DNA of 64,000 nucleotides from positions 53,752,797-53,816,796 of the forward strand of contig OW028574.1 in assembly GCA_932294295.1 (NCBI GenBank). The letters run 5' to 3'. How positions within the stretch are numbered: position 1 is the stretch's first letter; every line of letters begins with the position of its first letter. The notes below the pieces were generated by a model. That model did no database searches. It had not been told where the DNA came from and was given only the letters and a program-made list of their open reading frames with translations. Both the position numbers and the translations under genes were made by a program. Origin of the DNA: Alitta virens. Lineage: Eukaryota; Annelida; Polychaeta; Phyllodocida; Nereididae. Positions 11,659 through 24,977 of this stretch are shown here, piece after piece.

Positions 11659-12200
11659 GGCATTCTTCTGCAGACACTTGTCCTCTAACTACCTGCCCCT
11701 GCTACCCTGGAGGTTGTCTTACCCTATTGTTGGGTTTCGTGACATCTTCCACTTGGGGTGGCCCTCCACACGAACCCTACATATATAATCACACACACAC
11801 TGATAATCACACACTAAACGCACCGGACTGTAGGCATACTACTTCCTAAGTCCCCTCTACATTCATGTGATCGTGTTCTTCAATATGTGCTGCTGACTGT
11901 TTTTGCCCTTTTTGAAGGGAGGGGCTTTACTGCTCTCCAGGGCATAGCATAGCAGCAATGTACAACACATAACGGTATTTTGTTGACCATTATCCTGTTT
12001 ACCAAGATCCATTGTGTGACAGAAAAGCTCTGGTCACGCTATTATGAAGATATATCATGACAGAAATGTTAAAGTTATACTTGAATATTATATTATTTAT
12101 TACTAAATCATTATAGCCATGGCAATATCCAACCCTCGCACAGTACAACTCATGAATTATGTTCTGTCTTTAAAAAACCAGACAGAGCTAAACCACGATT
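11659..12200. other. Spacer, nothing recognised
   Basis: Contains a short CA-rich stretch near 11,790-11,812 and no supported exon. Confidence 0.4.
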
Positions 12201-12252
12201 GATAAGACAAGACAAGACAAGATAAGATAATACAAGATAAGACAAGATAAAG
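12201..12252. repeat. Imperfect AAGAC/AAGAT pentanucleotide repeat
   Basis: About ten pentamers alternating aagac, aagat and variants. Confidence 0.8.
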
Positions 12253-15055
12253 ATTTATCTAAAGTCTGATAAATTTACAAAAAATAACAGACAACACCAG
12301 CACAAGTGCTTTTCACCTCATTAAAACATGGTAAAAAATCATAAAAGAGTATAAAATCAGAAAACATACTACCAAACCTAACCATCTAACTATATCCACT
12401 AGGTTTATTATGGATATAACATAACTTCTGGGCCTATTGGGTACATTTTTGTACTTTGCATCCATCATCACCAGTCACATATTAGTTTCTAATTTGTTTG
12501 TTGTAAAGTTTGAGTTGACCATTTGGCCATCTCCAGCTAACTTTGGCTTGGTACCTTGTAACTTCAGGTGGCTCTGGATAGCTGTATAATGGAACGTCCT
12601 ATATGAGCAGTACTAGCTGTATCTCACAAGTATAGTTCGAAGATGGCAAGAAGAATCTGTTTAAATGTTCCTCATTTACAAAAACCTTAGTCTTAAAATT
12701 ATAGTTCACATGAACATGACAAGCAATTTTCTATGATTTCTATGATTAATTGAATTATCTGTTACAGTCTATCCGAAAATAAGTTATTTTCGTACCTTCT
12801 CAGAAATGAGTTAAAGGACAGAAATATGATGAAATAGTTTGGTGTGACAGCCACTATACTGTGTATGCAATAGTTAGTTACTTTTGTGTCCAAACATGTG
12901 TGTGTAAATATGTACAAAAAGGGACATTCTGCTCAGCATGTAATACTCTAGACTGGGTCGAAGTTAATGCTTAAAAAATGGTAAAAAAAAAATTTTTTTT
13001 TAGATTTAGTACATGCTTGGTGTACTAAAATGTAATTAGTCTCATATTCATAAGACATGTAAGCAAGAATTTCTTAATATACAAGCAGCTTGTAATCACA
13101 AAGAACTTCATTTAGAGCTGGGTATAAAGTAAGGCATAAAAAAATGGCCATAAAAAATGACGAGTATTTTATGCTACATTCACATTCTATGGACTAGCTT
13201 ATATAGTTCTCTTTTGGGGAGAAGTTTATCTTTTCATGCAGAATCGTGCAGTTCATGTTTCTGCAATGGCTGCAGGTCAAGACTCAGTGTGTATTGCGTT
13301 TCAAAAAGAATTTTAAAGAAAGTCTGAAAAAACCCTAAAGAACAGTTCCGCTTCAACTGAAGTATATACAAGATGTCCCCAATTGCCTCTTTTTAGCTGC
13401 TTTTTGGCTTCTGTTTGGCTTCTGTTTGGCTCCTTTTTCAATCTAATCTCACAAGGTAAGGCCATACATTTTCAGTAGTTACAAACTTGTTGACAGATTT
13501 CTCAACAGGATGCCAAAATATCATGAGATATAGCAAGGGAATTCCGCAGACGATGAGGACCATTTTTAACTCATTGACCTCTCCCAATGATCTCCCATGA
13601 TTTCCAGCAGGTGGCTCTGTACAAAATTGGTGAACGTCGTCATGCAACAAGTGCTGTGCCTTTGCACTTTAATGGTGCACTTAACCATGTCTTTAGTCAA
13701 TGCAATAAATGGGTTCTATGATATTTCCAACAGAAACTTGTGAAATGATACTTGATAACATATTTCATACATTTTCTTTAAAGTAATATCTAAGAAATAT
13801 GTAATACATGGTTCTTTATAAACTTTGTTTTCGTACAATGAAATTAGGTAAAACTAAAGGTGAAATCCTTTTTGTTTTCAAAATAATATAAAAAGCCACT
13901 TCACAGTCTATATTATATATAAATATTTTAAAAATAGCCAAGAAATAAGCAATGTAAGAAATCAATTCTGTAATACCTATTTTCCATGCCATTTTTCCAT
14001 CAGAAGTCCCTGAGGAATATGAACAATATATGCAATATTATAAAAGAATTCTAAAACAGTCTATTTTTACATATGTTAGCCATATTTTATAAGGACTTTC
14101 ACGATTCTGCAAATAATTTATAGCCTTATCTCAACACAAATACCTAAGAAGTATGTAATATGATAAATGAATTCTATAATATCTGTTCCATTGTATTGGC
14201 CAGAGAGGGACCCTCGACTTGTAAGGACCTGCTTGAAAGCAACCAACCAATTGTTGATTCCTTAAGCATTGAAATCTCAAGAACAAGTACTCGTTCGAAT
14301 ACTTCACTGAAGTCTTCACCCAGATCTGCTTCGAAAGCTTTCTTAAGATCTCCAGCTGTGAAGTGGACCAGCTTTTGTAAATTGTATGTCTTCAGCTTTT
14401 GATCTTATACTTTGCTCTTATACAATTACCATGTCAACATGAAAGTCCTAATATATCTATGAATTTTCCGTTTATTTGGCAGTTGGTGTTTTTATTTCAT
14501 TTGTGTGCCCTAGATTGTAAAAAGCTAATTTGTTGATACACAGTATCCATGACTACAACCATAATCATAGATCACATTCTATTCGATCTTATCGTATAGG
14601 ATTTTTTATTTCTATTTTTTATTTTTGAAAGGCCTTTTCTGCTCAGTTTTCATTTTGTGCCATTGGCTTATAGCAATGTTCACTTTATTTAGCCATAAAT
14701 AGACAAACATTATACTAAAAGAGGTGTCAATTAAGTCACTATTGAGCACACTGACAAATTTTAAGCATCAAGAAGAATTTATTCAATTTTGATGACCATT
14801 TCAAGTCAAAATAAAAAAAACATATTTTTCCATCTAGTATTGTTATGTCAAGACTATTACGAAATATAATTATGTCGGAATGAATTTGTTCACACACACC
14901 ATAGAGACGATTTGTGGGAAAACGACTTATCTGAACACTCAACACCTTGGCCACCAGCCCAAGTACTTTTTCGTGCTTTATGCTACAAAACAGGGAATCC
15001 AATTACAGCACATAGGAAGCCATTTAAAATCGGTGTATATATGAATAATAGTTTA
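12253..15055. other. AT-rich spacer, no gene seen
   Basis: No exon with family similarity on either strand. A short tandem of 'ttctgtttggc' type lies at 13,400-13,440. Confidence 0.4.
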
Positions 15056-15060
15056 ACTAG

Positions 15061-15953
15061 CTGAACAGAACCCAACATTTACCAAACTGAACAGAACCCA
15101 ACATTTACCAAACAGAACTGAACCCAACATTTATCAAACTAAAAGAACCCAACATTTACCAAACTGAATAGAACCCAACATTTACCAAACAGAACTGAAC
15201 CCAACATCTATCAAACTAAAAGAACCCAACATTTACCAAACTGAATAGAACCCAACATTTACCAAACAGAACTGAACCCAACATTTATCAAACTGAACCG
15301 AAACCAACATTTACCAAACTGAACAGAACCCAACATTTACCAAACAGAACTGAACCCAACATTTACCAAACAGAACTGAACCCAACATTTATCAAACTAA
15401 AAGAACCCAACATTTACCAAACAGAACTAAACCCAACATTTACCAAACTGAATAGAACCCAACATTTACCAAACTGAACAGAACCCAACATTTACCAAAC
15501 TAAAAGAACCCAACATTTACCAAACTGAACAGAACCCAACATTTACCAAACAGAACTGAACCCAACATTTATCAAACTAAAAGAACCCAACATTTACCAA
15601 ACAGAACTGAACCCAACATTTACCAAACTGAATAGAACCCAACATTTACCAAACTGAACAGAACCCAACATTTACCAAACTAAAAGAACCCAACATTTAC
15701 CAAACTGAACAGAACCCAACATTTACCAAACAGAACTGAACCCAACATTTATCAAACTAAAAGAACCCAACATTTACCAAACTGAACAGAACCCAACATT
15801 TACCAAACTGAATAGAACCCAACATTTACCAAACAGAACTGAACCCAACATTTACCAAACAGAACTGAACCCAACATTTATCAAACTGAATAGAACCCAA
15901 CATTTATCAAACTGAACCGAAACCAACATTTACCAAACTGAATAGAACCCAAA
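15061..15953. repeat. ~26-bp minisatellite array, about 34 units
   Basis: Nearly 900 bases of a 24-26-bp unit of the form 'gaacccaacatttaccaaac' plus a variable tail (tgaaca, tgaata, agaact, taaaa). The tail variants recur in a higher-order pattern, for example blocks near 15,480-15,620 and 15,660-15,770 repeat the same series, indicating multi-unit duplication. The units are directly adjacent with no unique spacers. Confidence 0.95.
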
Positions 15954-17680
15954 TGTTATAACTGGCACAGTACATACCATGGGATAAGTAGTCTAGCTAG
16001 TATGGAATTTTGACTTGGGTCACAAAAAGAAAGCTGAAAATATATTTTTGTTGCTAGGAAACAACATACTAATACAACCAACCACAGAGCAATAAAAAGC
16101 AAGAAACTTCCACAAAAAATAAAAATGACGGGGGTTAAAAAATTAAGTAACAAAAAGGTGGACATGACATGAAAATTACAGGGCCCATGTGACACACACA
16201 GAGGGGTGGAACACGGGTCTTGCAACATTGAAATTTCCCATGCAGGGCGTAGTTGGCTTTTTAGGCCCCACTGGAAGTTGCTGCTCCACAAGAATTGGTT
16301 AAGGGTGAAGGGTACAGAAAGAACAGGCAGCCAAGCTTGTCCAAAAGCTCACAACTGCCCACAGAGCAAATTGTGAACCCCACTGGCCTCCCCTCTTGAC
16401 ATTTCTAACCATGTTTGAACTAGGTTACCCACATAAAAATTAAAAATGTGTCACATAAATTTCAGACAGCAATGTTGTAAATCCAATTCAACGTATGAGG
16501 CCATCAGAAGCCCTGGGTGAAGTCAAGTTATCAAATTTTGAAAACCACCAGAGTGGGGAGATAGTGACAAATGAATGAAAAAGATACACATCTTGGTTTT
16601 TAGCTCTTTTTGGGGGGTTTCTTGATACTCTTTCCTTCTCTTAATTACTAAATTTATCTTCTGAATAGACCTCCTTATTGCTGTAAACTTCAAAGACACA
16701 TCTTGACTGATATTTGTGTACATTAAAATATAACTGCATATCTCAGGCTTTCATTTTCCATTTTATGGGCAATATATGTCAGAATGGCAATGTTTATACC
16801 TTATTAACTCTGCGTGTTTGTAAAAAAAAGATGAATAAATTATAAGTTAAAAATATAGAGACTGGACTAAATATACCACAAAAAGAAAAAGAAAAAAGAA
16901 GCTGTTTTATACCATCCCTTTGAATGTATGTACATTGTATACTGCCATGCATTGTATTTTTAGTGTATAGTATCTCTGCATAATACTGTGTGCTATTATA
17001 GTTTGTAGTGATTTCAATACAGCAGGCAGTTATCCTTGTACACTGTAACACGACACGATTTTAAACTATACAACAAAAAAATGACACTGTTTATATTTGT
17101 ATAACTACCTATTTGCATGCTAGATAGAGATAGAAATGAAAAATTCACCTGCACAAGTGTTAACGGAGACGTCCACTCAACTCAGCTCAGCTCAGCTCAG
17201 CAAAGCTTTGGTTGAAGCACTAGGAATGTTGTCCACTATTTATATTCCATGATTAAAGGTCCATATAATGTAATGCCGTAGTCCTAACACATCTATGTGC
17301 CGTTTACCATTATATATAGTTCATTATTGAGAATGCCATTGATGGTAATGACAGCGATAGTCCATGAAGTCAATTTTCAAGTGATTGTGAAGCAGAGTTC
17401 CATGTTGTGATCCTTAACTGGGTGCCCCCTTAACGCGAAATGCATTCGAGTCTTACCTGTGTCACGGCCCACTGAACACAGTCTATGTGGCCCCCTATGT
17501 TTACCATGCAGCCCTGGGCTCACCACGACTTACAAATTTATTAAGACGTTAGGGCAACAGCCCATCTAAAATTACACCTAGCTCAACCAATAATCTCTAA
17601 ACTGTAATACCACTCAGAGGATGCGCCCATTGTTATATTACATCATTTACAAGGAATGTCTAATTGTGAAATATATCATT
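15954..17680. other. Spacer, no gene seen
   Basis: Contains a short 'ctcag' pentamer run at 17,180-17,200. No supported exon. Confidence 0.4.
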
Positions 17681-17708
17681 ATCTTATCTTATCTTATCTT
17701 ATCTTATC
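17681..17708. repeat. (ATCTT)n microsatellite
   Basis: Five to six perfect atctt units. Confidence 0.85.
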
Positions 17709-17879
17709 AGATGCTTCAATGACTTCATATATCTTAATAGCCACTTGTAACGTTTTGTCACATGAATATGAATTATTTTCAATGTTGTATCCATGAGTTA
17801 GTAATATATATTACCATGATATATGTTTTTTAATAATCTTGTCTGGATTATATAATTGTCTAATGTCTCCTTCCACTTG

Positions 17880-18240
17880 TTTGCTTGTCTGTAATATATA
17901 TCTGTATATTAATTGTGTCATGTCTCTCTGTCTGTGTCTCTCTTTCTGTGTCTGGTGATTCTCTAAGTCTTTCTGAGTCTTGTCTGACTCTGTCTCCAAA
18001 ACGGTTTTTTCTGCCTCCCTGGCTGTCTACATGCCTATCTTTCTTTCTGTCCGGCCTTATGCACCCACCTTCCTTTAGTATCTTGCGTCTCTGGCTGTCT
18101 GTCGTTCTGTCTGTCTTGTGAGCTGCTTCTCCTCTCTAACTGTTTCTCTTTTGTGTCCAAACAATTGTCTCCACAGTTATCTGTGAGTTTCTTAAACTCT
18201 CTTTTAAGTCTGCTGTCTCTCACAGTGTTTTTTTTTGGTC
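17880..18240. repeat. CT-rich low-complexity tract
   Basis: Dominated by tctg, tctc and tgtc words. The frames across it are pyrimidine-bias artefacts. Confidence 0.6.
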
Positions 18241-18254
18241 GACCTTTTAAAGCA

Positions 18255-18540
18255 GCTGTCAGTCAGTCTAGCTGTCAGTCAGTCTAGCTGTCAGTCTAGC
18301 TAGCTGTCAGTCAGTCTAGCTAGCTGTCAGTCAGTCTAGCTAGCTGTCAGTCAGTCTAGCTAGCTGTCAGTCAGTCTAGCTAGCTGTCAGTCAGTCTAGC
18401 TAGCTGTCAGTCAGTCTAGCTAGCTGTCAGTCAGTCAGTCTAGCTGTCAGTCAGTCAGTCTAGCTGTCAGTCAGTCAGTCTAGCTGTCAGTCAGTCAGTC
18501 TAGCTGTCAGTCAGTCAGTCTAGCTGTCAGTCAGTCAGTC
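18255..18540. repeat. TCAG/TAGC compound minisatellite
   Basis: Units of 16-20 bp built from 'agctgtcagtcagtct'. The first part has an extra 'agct' (gctagctgtcagtcagtcta) and the second part an extra 'cagt'. About 15 units with a sharp switch of unit type near 18,430. Confidence 0.9.
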
Positions 18541-19590
18541 CCAAATAACTTCTTTTTTTCTCTTAACTCAATTAACTGCCCTTACTCACCCCCTGCCCAT
18601 TATTACAATCTCAACCCTTCCCCATTTTAGCCCCCACCCTTTATATACTACAAAAGCTACTTGTTCTAATAATTTTTTTCTGGCAATTACAGGCTGCAGT
18701 TCTAACCATTATGTTGCACTAAACTTATCTGGGGCAAATTATCGCAGAAAATGAAAGTAGTAAAGCCATAAATTCGAGTGAAATTGAGGTAAATTGTTGT
18801 ATTGTTGATTCACTAACTTAAACTAGTTCAAAAATAAAAAGGTCTTTTCTCAAACTTTTTTTCCACTTTACTTGATGATACATAATGATAGGTAACAACT
18901 CCAAGCAGCATAATAAATCATCAAAATTATGCTTTCCTTTATAAAAGAAAAATGATTGATAACACATTATCAAAGAAAATAATAAAAAGATTAAAAAAAG
19001 CAGAATTTCTGAAAAACTCTGCACAGTCCAAGATTAACAACCGTTACTGTACATAATAATGTACAATTTTTTTTTTTCTAATTGTGATTTAATTTTAAAA
19101 TATAGTGCACATAATTTAGCATGAATTAGACAACTTTCAACATGTTCAAAGATCAAATAAGACTTTCATGAATCATTGGGGGACTAAACAGTTTAGGATC
19201 TTATGTATTATTACAACATGAAATGGCGCATGTTGTATAATAAATAATATCAAGTGCATGCAATGAATGTTGGTTCTGTCAAAAATAACACTGCGCGATC
19301 TTTGATGTTAAATAAGCTGTTCCCTTTTTGGCACGTGGTATTAATTGCAGGGAAATTAACTGGAATTAAGGATAAATCAATTCGTATATCAGTACTTAAG
19401 GCACTTAATACAAACAAGTATGCCCAGTTAAGTCACTAACACCCAAGAGGTCATTGTTCTTCTCTTAAAGGTAATAACTTCGGGTCCTCCGAGAACGGCA
19501 GTATTGTACCTTTAATTGAAACTCCCCCATTTACCTAAAAAAATTCACGTCATTAAAACGTTAACTTTTTGTTAACTTTTAAAGAAAATA
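18541..19590. other. AT-rich spacer, no gene seen
   Basis: T-runs and unique AT-rich sequence; no supported exon. Confidence 0.4.
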
Positions 19591-19597
19591 TTAATTA

Positions 19598-19671
19598 AAT
19601 AGATAGATAGATAGATAGATAGATAGGTAGGTAGATAGATAGGTAGATAGATAGATAGGTAGATAGATAGG

Positions 19672-19714
<43 letters not shown>
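19598..19714. repeat. (GATA)n/(GGTA) tetranucleotide microsatellite
   Basis: About 29 tetramers, mostly gata with interspersed ggta. Confidence 0.95.
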
Positions 19715-21020
19715 CAAAACTGTTTTCATAATTTCTATTAATAGATGCTCAGTATCTGCTCACATAAATACTTCTGAAATTATTTATTAACATCTAAAAT
19801 TTGAAAAATGTATTTCTTAACGTATACGTTACGATACATACTTGTACATTAAGGTAAATTACACATTACATAACTTAAACTGTATTTATAAATATGTTTA
19901 AATTATATTGCCTGGATACTGTTTTGGTACTCGCCCTTGTATAACATCAACACTTAACAGTAGAGTTGATTATGCACTCAATCAAGACAAATCTCCAGAA
20001 TAGGTGCCATCATGTATTTTACTTTTTGCTTGTCTGCATGTTTATGAACATGTAGCAGGAATGCCAACACAAGATAGAAGGCAAGCCAGCTTTCCCCAAG
20101 TCACTTGAAGAGAACAGTGTACTTTAGCACAGCTCTCTTGACATTTACAAAAATATTATCCGCTACAAGCATTATCAGCTTAATGAATGACTGTCCAAAC
20201 AGGCCAGAAATAGTTCAACTTTTAAGCAGCTGGATTGGTCAAAGACACAACAAGGTCCAAGTTCTTACACCTGATAACTGACGTGCTGCATAGGACAGTG
20301 GCAAGTTATTCTGGATACAGATGAAGCATGAGCTACAACAAATCTTTGTTGTTTCAATTAAAACTTTCTACTGCCACTGTATCTGGCAATATGAACAAAT
20401 GTTCTGCTGTCACCTTCCTCGTGATTGCATGGGCACAGCATACTTACCTCATGATCCTTCGGAGAGATTATTTTTGCTGTTGTAGTAATCACCTGCAATT
20501 GTATGAACCAGTTTAGATTTTCAGCAACTCTCAGGAATGTCTGCCACTTCAGGGGTATTCAGAGCTTTTCCACTCTTCGATTCCATCAGAGAGTCTGGTG
20601 CTTAAGTCCAATGGATTTATACATGTTCTTATGCGACTCAATTTCAGTCCATTACAAATTGTTTCACTGTGAATATATTATATTAAATGGCAAAACACCT
20701 CTTTGATAAAAAAAAAAAAAAAGTTTGGCAGGATGTTAGAACATTTTGTGCATGGGTTTTAAAACAGTGGAATAGGTCTGGTTTGTCACAATTCAACACT
20801 GTATACCATCAGTTGATCGAAATGGGTGGCAGATACATTGAACAGAAATTTGGAGTGTAAAAAAATTTCCCAAATCATTTTGTTAAGAAAGGACAGTCAT
20901 CATTTCTCTGAAGAGACACTATTCATTGTCCACACATCTATTTCATATCAAAACAAGAGCAAGGTATACAGGAGAAACATTGTTGTGTAGAATTCAGGTA
21001 ATTTGGTCAAACTATTTTTC
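19715..21020. other. Spacer, no gene seen
   Basis: One A-run at 20,708-20,721; otherwise unique and without supported exons. Confidence 0.4.
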
Positions 21021-21022
21021 TT

Positions 21023-21255
21023 AGTAGATCAGCCAATGCAAGCCACGCACCAGCGTTTCGAAAGACTCAACGGTCACTGCAGGCCACAATGCCGCGCTAT
21101 AAATAGACACATTTCTTAAACACCGCTGATTTGGCGCTCTACAGATCTTCGCGACTAATCAAACTGGGTATGCATAAACCAGGTAATTACGCCCATTTCT
21201 AGCAAGGCGCATGGCATAGCTAGCAAAGATGACGATCTTGCTTTAGGAAGATGAT
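21023..21255 (+). repeat. ~235-bp dispersed repeat, copy 1
   Basis: Shares an ordered series of blocks with 60,774-61,013: 'tcagccaatgcaagc', 'cactgcaggccac' against 'cacggcaggccac', 'atgcataaaccaggtaatt', and 'cttgctttaggaagat' against 'cttgcttcaggaagat'. No coding signal; the element class is unknown. Confidence 0.75.
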
Positions 21256-22148
21256 TGGGAGGGCATAGAACACAATCCAACTTGTTAAGTTCCCAGACAG
21301 GAAGCATTTTTCTTATGAAAGTGTTCTTTTTGCCACTGCTATCATCTAACCTGGACAAAGTCCAATTGCCATGATGTTAATTGCTAAAAGCTCTGTCAGA
21401 TGACAGTTAGTCAAGAGTTCTATTGCCAGCACCAATGTCCTTTCACTTTGAATTACAGGGACAGTCTGTCAAAATTACATTTCTTTCAATCTGTATGCTT
21501 TAAATGAGTACTATTTTCTGGATTTGTGGTCAACCAATCTCCTTTGCATTGCCATCACAAACTATGCAAACTGCTACCAAAACAATTGGAGCATACATTG
21601 CAACTACATTTTGCTGCAATTCAACATTTTGGAGATACTACAAACTCAACTAATCATGCTTTTCATACTGCATAGCTCCAGGTTACCTGGAAAGCAAGGA
21701 AAACATGTTTTTTTTTTCATTTATCAATCTGGGAGGTTCAATCCATGTGTATCACACTATATTGTGTTGAGCAAAAATAAGACAATACATGGGCTTCAAG
21801 GATATACATGTCTAATATTCTGAAGTTTTCAACAAGCTACTTCATATAAATCATATAGTGACCAGAAGCAATATAATGTGCCCTGTATGCCACGTACATC
21901 TCTAAAGCGTTTTCTGAATTGTCGGTGGCCATTTTTCAAAATGGCTGCCATTCTGATACTAGGTCAAATTGCAATAGGGTCCATATCCATGAGCCTAATG
22001 ATTCTCTAAAGGTCCTGAAAGTGTCATGCTTCGATCTATCTGCCTCTCTATTATTTCTCAACCAGGAGTGATTTTGATGACACCTGGTGTTAACTGTGGA
22101 TGTTAGAAATGCCAACCACATTGTCACTGAGTGAAAGCCAGGCTTTCA

Positions 22149-22344
22149 GCCAGGCCATTTGAGCATGGCTCTGCACCATGCCCAACGCCTCTTGTGCTAT
22201 GCCCCTTTTTGTGAGCTCTATTTCCGAAATTAAGTGAAGACCCTTTTTTTTTTTGCTTATCAACTATGTGCCCTGTATTTGTCTATTTAGGTGCCCTAAT
22301 TTTCTTGTGCGCCATGCCCAATTCAAATACTAGCTTGAACACTG
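22149..22344 (-). mobile_element. MITE with CAGTGTTC end, copy 1
   Basis: Right end ctagcttgaacactg, with internal blocks 'gcgccatgcccaattcaaat' and 'aaattaagtgaag'. The same blocks occur in the opposite orientation in the element at 35,428-35,609. The left end is diverged. Confidence 0.65.
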
Positions 22345-22546
22345 GATCTCTCAGCATAGCCTGTAACTAAATCTGCCTAATCAACAATTTCTCTGCAAAA
22401 AAATCAATAGATGAAACTCACAAGTGAAACACTTATGTTTTGCTTTTTAGACTTTTCTGAACCATCCTCTTTGGAAAACAGACATAGGTCATAACATAGA
22501 ATGTGTAACCAAAACAAATCTTCATTCAGGGTTTGCAATTTTACAT

Positions 22547-22552
22547 TTTATT
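22547..22552 (-). terminator. MTRES1 poly(A) signal
   Basis: AATAAA on the minus strand, 32 bases past the MTRES1 stop, followed about 25 bases further on by a T/G-rich stretch (gatttgttttggtt). Confidence 0.6.
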
Positions 22553-22583
22553 TCAAAATAAGATACAAATGGAAGATACTGTG

Positions 22584-23569
22584 CTATCTGTCTAGATCAT
22601 CATTTCTTGATCTAGGCGACCACTTAGCCACTTTGTCTACAAGAACATTTCCCCTCCAGCAGCGCAGATAAACAATCATTTTCCCTTTGCTCGTTTTGTT
22701 TTCATCCAGTTTGACGACTCTTACTCTTTTCACTTTCATTTTATCATCTTCTTCGGCTATAACCTCTGAAATGAGGTCCACTGCATCTCCCTCTGACATC
22801 TGAAAAGAAATTATAAGTTGATTAAAGTGCTGAATAATGTTTCACAATCCAAAGGTCATTGATTTAAAAATGATATAGATCAATACTTTTTTTTTGCCCA
22901 GCTTAATCAAATAACAATTATATTAAGATATTTTTCCATAATGTACAAAAATAACAGTAACAATTCATTTGTGACAAAAGCATAATCTTTTCATGTATAA
23001 AGAAGTACGACAATTTTTTTTACAATGTTGTTGAGTTGGCGAGTCTTTTAATTATAGAAAATGTATACAGCTTTATATGGTCTAACATGCCTCATGGGAA
23101 CAATATATTGTAATAAGGCCAATCTGACATGCTGACACCGTTAGAATATCGGTGACACCAACCTGCTTGCTTTTCTTTAATACTTTTTCTCCATTGAGAA
23201 GGAGTTTGCTTGATAAGAAGTATTCATCCACTTTGCTGAAAAGGAGAAATTAATTCACAATTGATTTGCAAACTTTTAAAATAAGCCAAATTATCGTAAG
23301 TCATCAGTCAATTTATTTCAACCCTGACTTACTTTCTGGAAATATTCAGGCCAGCACTGACTATACTGTCAATTCGCAATGATTTCACATTTTTCTTTAT
23401 TTCTGCACAATTGTTTGGAAGGTTCTCATCTTCTTCATAGTGATTGCCAAAGCCACTGCTGTCATCATCATCCTCCTAAAAAAATTACATATACATATTA
23501 TTAAAAAATATATCTGCCTACATTAGTGGTGCAATTTGGATGTTTTTATTTTGTACAGTATCTTAAATA

Positions 23570-23609
<40 letters not shown>

Positions 23610-24977
23610 ATCAGTAGCTAACATTTCGCACTTTTAAAAACAGTTCAAGTTGACAGAAATTAGTCTGCGGATAATTTATCATCATATAAATTATGTTGTA
23701 AGTACTAGCTTGCACTATTAATTTATTAAACGGCATGAAAATTGGGCCACCCAATCCTCATACTTAAGGGGCGTTCACACTGTCACGAGTGGGGATGGCG
23801 AGTGGGCGTGGATGATGAAAATTATTTACTCTTGCTTATCCTTGTTCATACGAAATTCACTCGCTGAATTATACGGATACTCCTTCTACTTCGTAGAACG
23901 CTCGTAGGTCCTCAAGATCACTCGTGGATATCAGTGGAAAGGGCAACATGTTTAAAATTTGGCAGACATTCTAAGAACTAAATTGAGTACCTTTTTACGG
24001 TAATAAATTTGGAATCACTTTGGGTTGACGAGTGATCTTTGTATGTCTGTGGCCATCCCTGGCCACTCGTGCTCAATTGCGGGTATGCAGGTAAGGCTGT
24101 CCATCGATCCATGTATACTCGCCATCCACTCTTGTAAAGCTCGTGGAATGGTCAGGAATAGGTCAGCGGACCTCCGTAGCCCGCTTGTTGTCTTCCGCGC
24201 CCATCCGTGCCCATCCGCAGCCCTCTTCTCCTTCACTTGCGGACCACTCGTGAGTGGCCGAAGGACGTCTGCCGAGCGGTTAAAGGAAGCCCTGCAAAAT
24301 TCTCTTCTGGCTTTTCCGGGACCCACTCATTTTTCTCCCGCCGGGGGGCCATTGACTGTCCGCCAAGCAGTCGACGGACTTCCGCCGAGCTATCAACGAG
24401 TGCCTCATGGATGCCCTTTCGAAAGATTTATATGTGAATAACAGCCTGCCGCGCCGTTTGACAGCGAGTGAACATAGTCTGTCTTTGATGTCTGTGGTCA
24501 TTCGCCATCCCCACGCATGACAGTGTGAACTGGGTTTTACACACTGAGTAGCCTACCATTAGTAAAATGATTAATCGTAAATTACAGTTTACAGTGTCAC
24601 TTATTAATAGGTGTCTGTGAAGTCTAAGACTTTACCTCATCGTCTGAATCGGATTCATCATCTTGGCTCGATCTTGACTTCTTTCCTCTGCCATGTTTCA
24701 GCCTCAGCTGCATTTTAGAATGGTTTGTCTCCCCACATCGCAGATCAAGCCTCAGCTTCAACCCGCCTATGAAAGTTTTCTCTTTGTTGACACTGACAAC
24801 ACTCCACTGGTCGTGATTGCAAGGACCTTGAAACCCCGTCCTGAGGATTGTAGAACACGATCTTGCATGGTAACTACAAATATTCAACACAATATTGCTG
24901 TTTGTAAATTTCAAAAGGACTGGCAAGTAAGCGTTCGTGGTTTCAAGCAGTCTGACAGCCCACATTGTGTCATTCAT
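22584..24977 (-). CDS. MTRES1: Mitochondrial transcription rescue factor 1 (S4-domain protein)
   Basis: Four coding exons, joined in phase: 24,636-24,977, 23,333-23,475, 23,163-23,235 and 22,584-22,799, giving 257 residues. MTRES1 (C6orf203) is a mitochondrial RNA-binding protein linked to maintained mitochondrial transcription under stress and to rescue of stalled mitoribosomes. Residues 1-25 are hydrophobic and basic without acidic clusters after MWAVRLL, fitting a matrix-targeting peptide; translation may start at M5 rather than M1. An acidic patch (DESDSDDEED, about 106-118) is typical of the family. The S4-like domain spans about 150-215 and includes R-N-K-V-D-E-Y-F and L-N-G-E-K-V-L-K-K-S, which match vertebrate MTRES1 closely. 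The C-terminus ends R-C-W-R-G-N-V-L and a basic tail. It follows FBXO11 on the same strand but shares no evident regulation. Confidence 0.93.
23572..23606. repeat. (AT)n microsatellite in MTRES1 intron 1
   Basis: About 17 AT units between MTRES1 exons 1 and 2. Confidence 0.9.
23773..24530. mobile_element. GC-rich 758-bp element with ~32-bp TIRs in MTRES1 intron 1
   Basis: The left end GTTCACACTGTCACGAG (23,773 on) and the reverse complement of the right end, GTTCACACTGTCATGCG (from 24,530), agree over about 32 bases with four mismatches. The terminal GTTCACACTG and the preceding 'aggggc' resemble Harbinger-type ends, but no clear target duplication is visible. The interior is much richer in G+C than the flanks and is packed with variants of 'ccactcg', 'gccatcc' and 'gtccgc' in both orientations. 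It lies wholly within intron 1. There is no transposase; its open frames are not genes. Confidence 0.75.

Noticed and set aside
11294..11849. Two plus-strand open frames of about 100 codons
   Set aside because: They cross the hAT MITE and its flank. Composition reflects G-rich and C-rich repeat tracts.
15061..15953. CRISPR-like array of regular short repeats
   Set aside because: Units are adjacent with no unique spacers, and the context is an animal genome. It is a minisatellite.
17885..18223. Frames across the CT-rich tract
   Set aside because: Serine, leucine and arginine-rich translations are direct products of the pyrimidine repeat; there is no other coding evidence.
24015..24501. Open frames of 73-138 codons on both strands
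   Set aside because: They lie inside the GC-rich TIR element, where stop codons are scarce. No protein family is recognisable.
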